A stretch of 64,000 nt of DNA from JBDTSW01 sp963807385 (GTDB lineage: Bacteria; Actinomycetota; Thermoleophilia; Solirubrobacterales; 70-9): NCBI GenBank assembly GCA_963807385.1, contig CAWEBQ010000004.1, forward strand, positions 157,745 through 221,744, given 5' to 3'. The translations under genes were made by a program, and so were the position numbers. The notes under the pieces are model-generated. The model was not told where the DNA came from, searched no databases, and worked only from the letters and a program-made list of their open reading frames with translations. Position 1 is the stretch's first letter, and the number at the start of each line of letters is the position of its first letter. This document shows, piece by piece, positions 17,976 to 26,063 of the stretch.

Positions 17976-19613
17976 ATGGCTCATAAGGAACTGAAGTACG
18001 ACGCCGAGGCGCGCGCGGCCCTGCAGGCCGGCGTGGACGGCGTCGCCAACGCGGTCAAGGTCACCCTTGGCCCCAAGGGGCGCTACGTCGTGCTCGACAA
18101 GAAGTTCGGCGCGCCCACGATCACGAACGACGGCGTCACCATCGCTCGCGAGATCGAGCTCGAAGACGTCTTCGAGAACCAGGGCGCCCAGCTCGTCCGT
18201 GAGGTCGCGACCGCCACGAACGACGTGGCCGGCGACGGCACCACGACGGCAACGCTGCTGGCCCAGACCATCGTCCGCCACGGCCTCAAGAACGTGGCCG
18301 CCGGCGCGAACCCGCTGGCCCTGCGCCGCGGGATCGAGAGCGCGGTGGACCAGGTCGTTGATCACCTGCGCGAGAAGCAGTCGCAGGAGATCGAGGGCAA
18401 GGAGCAGATCGCCCGCGTCGCGGCCATCTCGGCCGCCGACGAGGACATCGGCAACACGATCGCCGACGCCATCGACAAGGTCGGTAAGGACGGTGTGGTG
18501 AACGTCGAGGAGGGCCAGACCTTCGGGATGGAGCTCGAGTTCACCGAGGGGATGCAGTTCGACAAGGGCTACATCTCGCCGTACATGATCACCGACCAGG
18601 ATCGGATGGAGGCGGTGTTGGAGGATCCGTACATCCTCATCGCCAACCAGAAGATCGGCTCGGTGCGCGACATCCTGCCGATCCTCGAGCAGGTGATGCA
18701 GGCGGGTAAGCCGCTGGCGATCATCGCCGAGGACGTCGAGGGCGAGACGCTCGCGACGCTGGTGGTCAACAAGCTCCGCGGCACCTTCACCGGCGTTGCG
18801 GTCAAGGCCCCCGGATTCGGCGATCGCCGCAAGCGCATGATGGAGGACATCGCGATCCTCTCGGGCGGCGAGGTCATCACCGAGGAGATGGGCCTGAAGC
18901 TGGAGAACACCACGGTGGACCAGCTGGGCCATGCCCGCCGCATCGTCGTCAGCAAGGACACGACGACGATCATCGACGGTGCCGGCGACAAGTCGGGCAT
19001 CGAGGGCCGGATCAAGTCAGATCCGCCGAGATCGAGAACACCGACTCCGACTTCGACCGGGAGAAGCTCCAAGAGCGCCTGGCGAAGCTGGCGGGCGGTG
19101 TTGCCGTCGTCAAGGTCGGCGCTGCCACCGAGACCGAGATGAAGGAAAAGAAGCACCGCGTCGAGGACGCGCTGCAGGCCACCCGCGCCGCCCTCGAGGA
19201 GGGCATCGTGCCGGGCGGCGGAGTCGCTCTCCTGAACGCACAGGAGGCGATCGATCTCGTCCGCTCTCGACGCCGACGAGGCGACGGGCGCGGAGATCAT
19301 CCGCAAGTCGCTCGAGGAGCCGATTCGTCAGATCTCGGAGAACTCCGGGATGGAGGGCTCCGTGGTGGTCGAGAAGATCCGCGGCCTCAAGCCCGGTGAG
19401 GGCCTCAACGCCGACAACGGCGAGTACGGGGACCTGATCAAGGCCGGCGTGATCGACCCGACGATGGTCACGCGTTCTGCGCTGCAGAACGCCGCCTCGA
19501 TCGGCAAGAACATCCTCACCACCGAGGCCATCGTGGCCGAGCCGCCCGAGAAGGACGGCGGCGGCGGTATGCCCGGCGGCGGCGGTATGCCGGATATGGG
19601 CGGGATGATGTAA
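17976..19613 (+). CDS. groEL: Chaperonin GroEL, reading frame broken by two compensating frameshifts
   Basis: The family sequence starts at ATG 17976 (GGAG site at 17960) with VTLGPKGRYVVLD and DVAGDGTTTATLLAQ, the ATP-binding motif. The frame fails at about 19011-19030 after IEGRIK. It continues as good GroEL (ENTDSDF, KKHRVEDALQATRA) in another frame. At about 19258-19268 it returns to the first frame (ALDADEATGAEII) and ends with the Gly/Met-rich tail GGGGMPDMGGMM. The total span of 546 codons equals a normal GroEL. As read, translation would stop at 19142 with a wrong tail. Every part is conserved and the net length is right, so indel errors in the assembly are more likely than a true pseudogene. 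Confidence 0.9.
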
Positions 19614-19677
19614 CGCACCCCCATGGTGAACCGCCGCGGCGGTTACCTGGGCCGGGCTGTGCATGCCCGGAGTGCCT

Positions 19678-19713
19678 CGAGGGGCCCGGCTTCGGCCGGG
19701 CCCCTCGTCTATT
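19678..19713 (+). terminator. Intrinsic terminator after groEL
   Basis: GAGGGGCCCGGC (19679-19690), loop TTCG, and GCCGGGCCCCTC (19695-19706) form a perfect 12-bp stem, extendable by one C-G pair (19678/19707). A short T-containing tail (GTCTATTA) follows. Confidence 0.85.
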
Positions 19714-19746
19714 AGTGGTGTTCGCGCGGGAGGTGGCTTGGCTCCG

Positions 19747-19846
19747 GTGAAAACCCGCTATACATGCCTGACGTCGGCTCCCAGCCCGCGGTGCGCTTCG
19801 GGCAAGATCCCGCGGGGGTCGTAGGCAATGTAAGCCCGGTTTTCAC
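19747..19846 (+). other. Long-range 9-bp inverted repeat around the GGDEF gene start
   Basis: GTGAAAACC (19747-19755) and GGTTTTCAC (19838-19846) are perfect reverse complements enclosing 82 bases. Inside, CCCGCGG recurs with CCGCGGG as a second stem. This could be a closing helix of a structured leader if translation starts at the TTG at 19857 rather than at ATG 19764. I could not match it to a known riboswitch class. Confidence 0.35.
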
Positions 19847-20735
19847 TACGTCCGTATTGCCCCGACATGACGCCACTGGCGAACGTGCCGCCTACGTCGA
19901 GGCGGTCCTCGATGCCATGCCTGACGGGGTGGTAGTGGCCGACGAGCGCCGGATCATCGACGTCAACCCGGCGATCTGCGAGCTGACCGGGTTCGACGCC
20001 GAGGAGCTGGTCGGCGCGAAGGCCCCGTATCCGTTCCTATCTCCGGACGCGGTTGACCGGAGTCTGGCCTTCATGCGGGATCTGCGCGAGAAGGGCCGGG
20101 CCGAGGCCGAGTTCCCCCTCGTGCGCAAAGACGGCAGCGCCTTCGACGCACTCGTCTCGGGCGCGGAGCTGAGCCTGGAGGGCGACGTGACCGGCCGGGT
20201 CATCTCGGTCCGCGACATCACCCGGATGCGCCGGCGGGAGCTGCGGCTGGCCGAGCTCGCCGCCAAGGACGAGCTCACTGGGCTGCTCAACAAGCGGAGT
20301 TTCCTCGTCCGGCTGGCGGGCGAGGTCGCGCGCTGTCGCCGTCATGACCGAAGCCTCAGCCTCGCGATCCTCGACCTCGACGGGTTCAAGCAGGTCAACG
20401 ATGCCGGCGGTCATCCCGCCGGTGACCGGGTGCTGGCCGAGGCGGCGGGCAGGCTCGGCGCGCTGGTTCGCTCCGGCGAGCACCTGGCGCGCGTCGGGGG
20501 CGACGAGTTCGGCTGGATCCTCCCCGACGCCGACGCGGAGGGCGCCGAGAGCGCCGTGGCCCGGGCCCGCCAGGCCATCGGGGGCGAGGGCTTCCGCAGC
20601 GCCGGGCCCCTGACGCTCTCTGGCGGGATCTGCGTGACCGACGGCAGCATCGATGCCGGCGAGGTCTACAGACGGGCGGACCGGGCCCTCTACAGCGCCA
20701 AGGCAGACGGCGGCGACGGCGTCGTGGTCGTCTAG
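19764..20735 (+). CDS. PAS-GGDEF diguanylate cyclase
   Basis: A PAS sensor domain (about 45-155; VLDAMPDGVVVADERRI and NPAICELTGF) is followed by a GGDEF domain with the intact signature RVGGDEF (GGDEF at residues 245-249). It should make c-di-GMP from two GTP. No transmembrane segment is present, so it is a cytosolic sensor of unknown ligand. The start is uncertain: ATG 19764 gives 323 residues with an N-terminal tail of weaker codon bias, whereas TTG 19857 would start close to the PAS domain and leave a structured leader. No RxxD inhibitory site was obvious upstream of GGDEF. Confidence 0.88.
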   Translation: MPDVGSQPAVRFGQDPAGVVGNVSPVFTTSVLPRHDATGERAAYVEAVLDAMPDGVVVADERRIIDVNPAICELTGFDAEELVGAKAPYPFLSPDAVDRSLAFMRDLREKGRAEAEFPLVRKDGSAFDALVSGAELSLEGDVTGRVISVRDITRMRRRELRLAELAAKDELTGLLNKRSFLVRLAGEVARCRRHDRSLSLAILDLDGFKQVNDAGGHPAGDRVLAEAAGRLGALVRSGEHLARVGGDEFGWILPDADAEGAESAVARARQAIGGEGFRSAGPLTLSGGICVTDGSIDAGEVYRRADRALYSAKADGGDGVVVV

Positions 20736-20741
20736 GGCCTA

Positions 20742-21620
20742 CTAGCCCAGCACCCGCGCCATCGGCGTCGGGTCGATCCCCAGCTCGCGGACATCCGCGT
20801 CGCCGCGCGGCGACGTCATCGCGACCTCCATCAGCTCCGCCTCCTCCCAGGTGGCGAATGCCGCCTCGCCCACGATCCTTCGCAGCCACACGAGGCCGAG
20901 CCGGACCAGGCCCAGCGGGACGTGGACGATGTGCCGGCTACGTCCGTCGGCGAGGGCAATCAGCCGGGCCATCGCGTCGTAGGTGAGCGTTTCCGGCCCG
21001 GCCAGCTCAAAGCGCTGCCCCGCCGTATCCCGCTCGAGCGAGGCCAGCACGCATCGGGCCGCGTCGGCGGCCCAGATCGGCTGGAAAGAGGCCTTGCCAT
21101 CGCCGGAGACGGGCATCAGGGGGAGCAGCGAGAGCCTGCGCATCAGAGTCACCCAGAAGTCGTCGCGGTCGTAGATGATCGACGGGGCGAAGACGGTGGT
21201 CGCGAGGGGGGAGGCCGCCACGGCCTCCTCGGCCAGCGCCTTGGCGCGGAAAAACCGCGTCCGCTGGATCCCGCTCGCTCCCATCGCCGAGAAGAAGAGG
21301 AACCGCTCCGCGCGCAGCCGCTCGGCGGCGCGCAGCAGGCGAGCCGTGCCCAGCCCGTTCAGCTCGACCACGGAGGCGTGGGGCTGGTCGCGAATGCTGG
21401 CGGCCAGGTGGATCACGGTGTCCACGCCCCGCAGCGCCTGGCGCTGGAGGTGCGGGTCGGCGAGGTCGGCGAGGTCGCCGAGGGCGAGCTGCACGTCCAC
21501 TCGCATTCGGCCGAGGCGTCGCGGATCCCGTACGAGCACCCGCACGTCCTCGCCGCTCTCGAGCAGGCCGGGGAGCAGGGCCTTGCCGACCGTCCCCGTT
21601 GCGCCGGTGAGCAGGATCAC
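20742..21620 (-). CDS. NAD(P)-binding NmrA/NDUFA9-like epimerase-family protein
   Basis: This 292-residue atypical SDR begins with the dinucleotide-binding motif LLTGATGTVGKALLPGLL. It also shows ALGDLAD, VIHLAAS and a substrate-side region resembling NAD-dependent epimerases (FAPSIIYDRDDFW). The classical YxxxK is not obvious, as in NmrA and NDUFA9 relatives. GTG at 21618-21620 is chosen because TAGAGT lies seven bases upstream. It is convergent with the GGDEF gene and divergent from the ferredoxin gene. Possible roles are quinone- or complex-I-linked, or sugar modification. Confidence 0.75.
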   Translation of the reverse strand: MILLTGATGTVGKALLPGLLESGEDVRVLVRDPRRLGRMRVDVQLALGDLADLADPHLQRQALRGVDTVIHLAASIRDQPHASVVELNGLGTARLLRAAERLRAERFLFFSAMGASGIQRTRFFRAKALAEEAVAASPLATTVFAPSIIYDRDDFWVTLMRRLSLLPLMPVSGDGKASFQPIWAADAARCVLASLERDTAGQRFELAGPETLTYDAMARLIALADGRSRHIVHVPLGLVRLGLVWLRRIVGEAAFATWEEAELMEVAMTSPRGDADVRELGIDPTPMARVLG

Positions 21621-21735
21621 CGCCGAGACTCTACCCGCCGTTCCAACCTCCCTAGAATGTGCGCCTCGCTCGACCGGGCCCCCGGGCGAGCGCTCGTTCA
21701 ACGCTCACCAACGAGATAAACGGAGACCTGAAAAC

Positions 21736-22209
21736 TTGGCCTACGTAATCGCAGAGCCGTGCATCGGGGAGAAGGACAACTCGTGTGTCGAGGTATGTCC
21801 CGTCGACTGCATCCACCCGACGCCCGACGAGCCCGACTACGAGGCGTCCAAGCAACTCTTCATCGACCCCGACGAGTGCATCGACTGCGACGCCTGCGTC
21901 GAGGCCTGCCCGGTAGACGCCTGCTTCGCCGAGGACCAGCTCCCCGAGGAGTGGGCCAAGTACACGGCGATCAACGCCGAGTACTTCTCGAAGGGCGACA
22001 GCCGGCCCTCGAGTCGGCTATGGCGCTGCGGGACGCCCGCCGCGTGGATCAGCCCTGGACGACCGGCAGCTCGGTGCCGCCGATCGGCGCCGCGGCGGCC
22101 ATCGCCGGGGGCTCGGACTGGAGCACCGCGAGTTCCTGCGGCGTGGCGGCGACGATGCCGCGGGCTGCGGCTCGGATCGCCTGTGACGCTGGCGCGTCGG
22201 GCTCGCTGA
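21736..22209 (+). CDS. fdxA: 7Fe ferredoxin (FdxA-type) lacking its expected stop codon
   Basis: The first ~87 codons read as a typical actinobacterial 3Fe-4S/4Fe-4S ferredoxin: NSCVEVCPVDCIHP supplies one cluster, and CIDCDACVEACPVDAC the other. Family sequence ends near INAEYFSKG (21996). There should be a stop soon after, but the frame stays open to 22209. It overlaps the end of mrp on the other strand by about 160 bases with an Arg/Pro-rich tail that looks like antisense coding. An alternative frame also stays open. A lost stop or an indel near 22000 is likely. TTG 21736 follows GGAG. Confidence 0.85.
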   Translation: MAYVIAEPCIGEKDNSCVEVCPVDCIHPTPDEPDYEASKQLFIDPDECIDCDACVEACPVDACFAEDQLPEEWAKYTAINAEYFSKGDSRPSSRLWRCGTPAAWISPGRPAARCRRSAPRRPSPGARTGAPRVPAAWRRRCRGLRLGSPVTLARRAR

Positions 22210-23203
22210 GCACCAGCGGATCGCCCGAGTCGGCGTGGGTACGAAGCTCCTCGGAGAGTGGCACCTTGCCCAGCAGCGGAACGTCCAGCTCGTCGGCCAG
22301 GCGTTGGCCGCCGCCCTCGCCGAAGATCGTGAAGCGCTGGCCGTCGGGCGTCGTGAAGCCGGACATGTTCTCGACCACGCCGAGCAGCTCGAGGTCCACC
22401 TTGCCGGCCATCTCAGCGGCGCGACGGGCGACCGACTGGGCGGCGGGCTGCGGCGTGGTGACGATGAGGATTCGTGCCTGCGGCAAGAGCTGGGCCAGCG
22501 TCATCGAGACGTCGCCGGTGCCGGGGGGCAGGTCGAGCAGCAGGTAGTCCAGCTCCCCCCAGTCCACGTCCTCGAGGAACTGCTGAATCGCCTTGTGGAG
22601 CATCGGGCCGCGCCAGACGACCGCGGCGTTCTCCTCGACGAAGAAGCCGATCGACATCACCTTCACTCCGGCCGGGCTGTCGAGCGGAAGGATCTTGCGC
22701 TGCCCGTTGACGTCGGGCTTGCGGTTGACGCCCAGCATGCGGGGGATCGAGTAGCCGTAGACGTCGGCGTCGAGCGCGCCGGCGGTGTGTCCCTCGGTCT
22801 GGAGGGAGGCGGCGAGGTTTGCGGTGAGGGTCGACTTGCCGACGCCTCCCTTGCCCGACGCGACGCAGATCACGTTCTTCACCTGGGCGAGCGCGCCCTC
22901 GGGGAGCTTCCCCCGCCCCAGGGCCTGCTGCAGGTTGCTCTTCTCGTCGTCGGAGAGGACGTCGAAGGTCACGCCTACGCCGGTCACACCGTCGAGGGCA
23001 CGCACGTTCTTTGCTACCGCGGTCTCGAAGTGCGAGCGGATCGGGCAGCCGGGCGTGGTCAGCGAGACCATCACGTCCACATGTCCGGACTCGGCGATGT
23101 CGATCGAGCGGACCATCCCGAGGTCGACGATCGAGCGCCTGAGCTCGGGGTCGATGACCGCGCGCAGGGCTTCGTTGACCTGATCCTGGGAGGGGAGGGG
23201 CAT
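22049..23203 (-). CDS. mrp: Mrp/ApbC-type P-loop ATPase, iron-sulfur carrier
   Basis: This 384-residue protein has an N-terminal MIP18/DUF59 domain (about 1-90) and a C-terminal MinD-like ATPase with the deviant Walker A ASGKGGVGKST. LPPGTGDVSMTLAQ is the Walker B region. Members transfer Fe-S clusters to apoproteins. The expected CxxC near the C-terminus of many Mrp proteins is not visible. The second ATG (23203) is preferred because TAGAAT ends seven bases before it. It is convergent with the ferredoxin gene, which fits a shared Fe-S theme. Confidence 0.88.
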   Translation of the reverse strand: MPLPSQDQVNEALRAVIDPELRRSIVDLGMVRSIDIAESGHVDVMVSLTTPGCPIRSHFETAVAKNVRALDGVTGVGVTFDVLSDDEKSNLQQALGRGKLPEGALAQVKNVICVASGKGGVGKSTLTANLAASLQTEGHTAGALDADVYGYSIPRMLGVNRKPDVNGQRKILPLDSPAGVKVMSIGFFVEENAAVVWRGPMLHKAIQQFLEDVDWGELDYLLLDLPPGTGDVSMTLAQLLPQARILIVTTPQPAAQSVARRAAEMAGKVDLELLGVVENMSGFTTPDGQRFTIFGEGGGQRLADELDVPLLGKVPLSEELRTHADSGDPLVLSEPDAPASQAIRAAARGIVAATPQELAVLQSEPPAMAAAAPIGGTELPVVQG

Positions 23204-23342
23204 GGCCTGCATTCTAGGGAGGGCCCGTGCAGGCCTCGGGCGTGGCCGATGTCCCTCCTCACTGACCCGTGCCGCGGCCGCGCCGCCGCGTCCTGCTGGG
23301 AGGTCACGAGCCCTGGGCCGAGTGCCGGGGGCCCCAAACAAA

Positions 23343-23371
23343 GACCGGCGGGCCACGAGGGCCCGCCGGTC
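23343..23371 (-). terminator. Intrinsic terminator for the Lys/Arg-rich protein gene
   Basis: GACCGGCGGGCC (23343-23354) and GGCCCGCCGGTC (23360-23371) form a perfect 12-bp stem with a 5-base loop. Read on the minus strand it is followed by TTTGTTT, so it ends transcription of the gene that stops at 23466. Apart from this hairpin I see no gene in 23204-23465. Confidence 0.85.
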
Positions 23372-23465
23372 GGGGAGGAGAGGTTGCTGTTCTGCCCGCG
23401 GATATGTGTGCGGACAGCTTCTCCGGGACGGCCAACCTCTCGCGGCCGGCCCGGGCTAAGCGCGC

Positions 23466-23987
23466 TTAGACCAGCGCGGAGACGCGCTCCTCGACGTTGG
23501 TCCGAGCCTTCTTCAGCCCGTCCTCCGCCTTCTTGCGGTTCTCCTTGAGCGTGACCTCGGCGTCCTTCCGGGTCTTCTTGACCTGCGTCTGGACCGAGCG
23601 GCGACGCTGCTTCAGCTCGCGCTCGACCCGGTTGCGGGTCTGGCGGGCACGCTGGGTCGCCTTGCGGCGGGCGGTGCCGCCGCGACGCTCGAACTTGTTG
23701 AGCTCGCGCTCGACGCGGGTCCGGATGCTCTTCAGCTCCTTCTCGCGGCCCTCGGTGCTGGTGAGGGGCTCGACGATCTCGTTGACCCGGTCGGCGGCGG
23801 TGAGGGCCGCACCCACGGGAACGTTGACGGCACGCTCGGTGCCCTGGCGGACGTAATCCGCGGCGCCGTTGCGGGCCTTGGTGATGCCCTCGCGAACCTG
23901 GGCCGTGTTGCTGCGCTTGGTCGTCGTCGACTTCGCGGCGGTGCTCTTATTGGGGGTGGTGGTCGTCTTCGTTGTGCTCGTAGCCAC
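23466..23987 (-). CDS. Lys/Arg-rich coiled-coil protein (HbhA/phasin-like)
   Basis: This 173-residue protein has a Thr/Lys/Ser-rich N-terminus, an alpha-helical middle (VREGITKARNGAADYVRQGT) and a very basic, Gln-containing helical C-terminus. Its composition recalls mycobacterial heparin-binding haemagglutinin and phasins, or a nucleoid-associated basic protein; no firm family was recognised. GTG 23987 follows GAGGA. The 113-base upstream gap is unusually AT-rich for this genome, suggesting a strong promoter. It contains a LexA-like box at 24067-24078. A strong terminator follows the gene. Confidence 0.7.
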   Translation of the reverse strand: MATSTTKTTTTPNKSTAAKSTTTKRSNTAQVREGITKARNGAADYVRQGTERAVNVPVGAALTAADRVNEIVEPLTSTEGREKELKSIRTRVERELNKFERRGGTARRKATQRARQTRNRVERELKQRRRSVQTQVKKTRKDAEVTLKENRKKAEDGLKKARTNVEERVSALV

Positions 23988-24066
23988 TGCTTCCTCAACT
24001 CCTAAGTTAGGTCGCTTTTCTCTAATGTCATTACTTCTAACTATGTCCGAGGTTATCAACTACCCC

Positions 24067-24078
24067 GAACACATGTTC
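24067..24078 (-). promoter_or_regulatory. Candidate LexA (SOS) box
   Basis: GAAC-ACAT-GTTC matches the Gram-positive LexA consensus core GAAC-N4-GTTC; one flanking base also fits (C before GAAC). It lies about 80 bases upstream of the Lys/Arg-rich protein start and seven bases from a TTGATA -35-like element (24054-24059, minus strand). One isolated match needs support from binding or induction data. Confidence 0.45.
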
Positions 24079-24100
24079 TTACACATGCCCTCGCGGGTGG

Positions 24101-25198
24101 TTACGAAATGGTTGCCGCCCGAGCCGCCGGATCGCTCGTGGCGATCCGCTCGAGCCAGGCCTCAGGGCGCTCCATCTCGGCGATGTCCGGGAGGGCCGTC
24201 GGGCCGTCCCAGACCAGGTTCAGGGTCTCGAGCCCGCCTCGCCGAACGACCTCGTCGCAGAACGCCTTGCCGACCCGATACTGGCGGAGCTTCAGGTCCA
24301 TGCCCAGCAGGCGGCCGGCGATCATCTCGAACGGCCCGCGCCCGGACCGGCGGTCCTCCAGGCGCCGGCGAAGGTCCCCAACGCCGGGCACGAACCCGGC
24401 CGCGGCAGCATCCATGACGTGCTCAGCATGGCCCTCGATCAGGGTCATGGTCGCCTGGATCCGATCGAGCGTAGGCGCCTGGTCCGGGCCGGTAAGCGCC
24501 TTCGCGAGATCCCCCTTGAGCAGCGTCGCGATGGTCTGACGCGGGCTGGAGACCAGCCGCCGGATCAAATCGGAGATACCCACGCCCTCGGTGGCCGAGG
24601 CCAGGAGGGTGCGGATCAGGCCGCCGATGTGATCGCGCAGCCAGGGGGCGGCGGCGAACTGGATCGCGTGCGTCGTCTCGTGCAGCGCCACCCATTTCGC
24701 GAAGGGCTCCAGCTCGACGCCCAGCTCCCCTGCGCTTCCGGCGATGTTCGGCGTCACGAACAACAGTCGCGCAGGCCGATCCGGGCCGATGATCGCCAGG
24801 TCGTACTGACCGAGGACGCGCCTGGCGGCGTACCCGGCGGCCACGCCGACCTCGGCGCCGGTTGCCCCGCCGACAACCGACCGGGCGATCCCACCGAGCG
24901 GGCCGGGAAGGTTGATCTCGATGCCGTGCTCGCGCTGGAGCTCGTCCGCGAGGCCGCGCAGCGTGCCGAGGACGGCGGCCGACCACTCCCCGCGCCCCAC
25001 GGCCTCGGACGGCGGAAGCGCGCGGTCCGGGTCAAGCAGGGAGTAGGAGCGGATCAGCCCCTCCGCCTCGGAGCAGGTCGCGGCGAGCGCCTCGGGGGCG
25101 AGCGCCGCTGGGACCGGCCGCGCGTCGGCGTCGGAGGCCCCGCTGACGGTGCCCGCGATCCGGCGGGCCAGCCTCCAGTCGACCAGCGACGTGCTCAC
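24101..25198 (-). CDS. DUF2342 family zinc-dependent metalloprotease-like protein
   Basis: The 365-residue sequence matches the actinobacterial family often labelled zinc-dependent metalloprotease or F420-biosynthesis-associated. It carries the zincin motif HETTH in ALHETTHAIQF and a later IEGHAEHVMDAAA segment that could add a metal ligand. No signal peptide is seen, so it is probably cytosolic. GTG 25198 overlaps the upstream stop by four bases (GTGA), making an operon with the inositol-phosphatase-like gene. A proteolytic function is inferred from the motif only. Confidence 0.82.
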   Translation of the reverse strand: MSTSLVDWRLARRIAGTVSGASDADARPVPAALAPEALAATCSEAEGLIRSYSLLDPDRALPPSEAVGRGEWSAAVLGTLRGLADELQREHGIEINLPGPLGGIARSVVGGATGAEVGVAAGYAARRVLGQYDLAIIGPDRPARLLFVTPNIAGSAGELGVELEPFAKWVALHETTHAIQFAAAPWLRDHIGGLIRTLLASATEGVGISDLIRRLVSSPRQTIATLLKGDLAKALTGPDQAPTLDRIQATMTLIEGHAEHVMDAAAAGFVPGVGDLRRRLEDRRSGRGPFEMIAGRLLGMDLKLRQYRVGKAFCDEVVRRGGLETLNLVWDGPTALPDIAEMERPEAWLERIATSDPAARAATIS

Positions 25199-26031
25199 GA
25201 CGGCGCCTCGGCCGGCTCGGCGAGCGCCTGCACATCGCGCAGCGTGCTCAGGCCGTCGGAATCCAGGGCCGCGGTCAGGTGGTACCGGGCGTCGAGGTCG
25301 AGCGGCGCCTCGGCGAGGGTCACCCCTCCGAACTCGACCTGCGCGCCCGCCTCGCGAGCGATCAGCTGCGCCGCGGCAGCGTCGACCGACCTGCAGGCGC
25401 GGCCGGTGACCATCCCGTCCAGGCGCCCCGTGGCCACCCAACAGAGCGTGATGGCGATCGACCCCACGGCTCGGATCCGGTAGGCCTTGCCCTCCAGCTC
25501 GTGCAGCATCGGCAGAATCCGGGCCGGCTTGGCGCCCTCGAAGCCCACTACCTCGAGGCCGTACCCGGGTCCGGTCGCGTCGAGCTCGGTCCCGTTGCGC
25601 CGCGCGCCTTCGCCGCGAGCCGCGGTGAACTCCTCGCCGGCCCCGAAGTCGTAGACGTAGGCGAACTCCACGTCGCCCATCGCCGGACCCGACGCGACGG
25701 CGACGCTCAGCGAGTGGCTCGGGATCGTTCGGCGCGCGTTGAGGGAACCGTCGATCGGATCGATCACGACCCGCCTGGCGTCGGAGCCGTCCCCGAACTC
25801 GACGGTGCCGCGCTCCTCGGAGATGGCGGTGAAGGACTCACCCTCACGATGGAGGCCGTCGAGCTCCCCAAAGACGATGTCCTCGGCTCGCCGGTCGATC
25901 ACCAGCGTCCGGTCCCCACCCTCTCCGCGCCCGTCGTAGACGGTGCGGCCCGCGATCGTGGGATCGGCCGCGAAGAGGTCACGTTGGGCCTCCACCATGT
26001 GGCGGCAGGCGGTGAGCCATCGGTCCGGCAT
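25195..26031 (-). CDS. Inositol monophosphatase family phosphatase
   Basis: The 278 residues show the Mg/Li-sensitive phosphatase signatures: ISEERG with the metal-binding Glu pair, IDPIDGSLNARR (the DPIDGT motif) and SVDAAAAQLIAREAGA near the C-terminus. Substrates of the family include inositol-1-phosphate, histidinol-phosphate, fructose-1,6-bisphosphate and PAP; which applies cannot be told. It is divergent from the helicase-nuclease gene, with only 32 bases between the two starts. Confidence 0.85.
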   Translation of the reverse strand: MPDRWLTACRHMVEAQRDLFAADPTIAGRTVYDGRGEGGDRTLVIDRRAEDIVFGELDGLHREGESFTAISEERGTVEFGDGSDARRVVIDPIDGSLNARRTIPSHSLSVAVASGPAMGDVEFAYVYDFGAGEEFTAARGEGARRNGTELDATGPGYGLEVVGFEGAKPARILPMLHELEGKAYRIRAVGSIAITLCWVATGRLDGMVTGRACRSVDAAAAQLIAREAGAQVEFGGVTLAEAPLDLDARYHLTAALDSDGLSTLRDVQALAEPAEAPS

Positions 26032-26063
26032 CGGCCTCAGGTTAGAACGCTAGGTTCTTCGTA

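Noticed and set aside
19741..19860. Known riboswitch (GEMM or cobalamin) before the GGDEF gene
   Set aside because: The inverted repeat is real, but conserved GEMM or B12-box sequences are missing, so only an unassigned structure is reported.
20395..20889. 164-codon minus frame opposite the GGDEF domain
   Set aside because: Arg/Gly/Pro repeats without domain content, overlapping a clear GGDEF.
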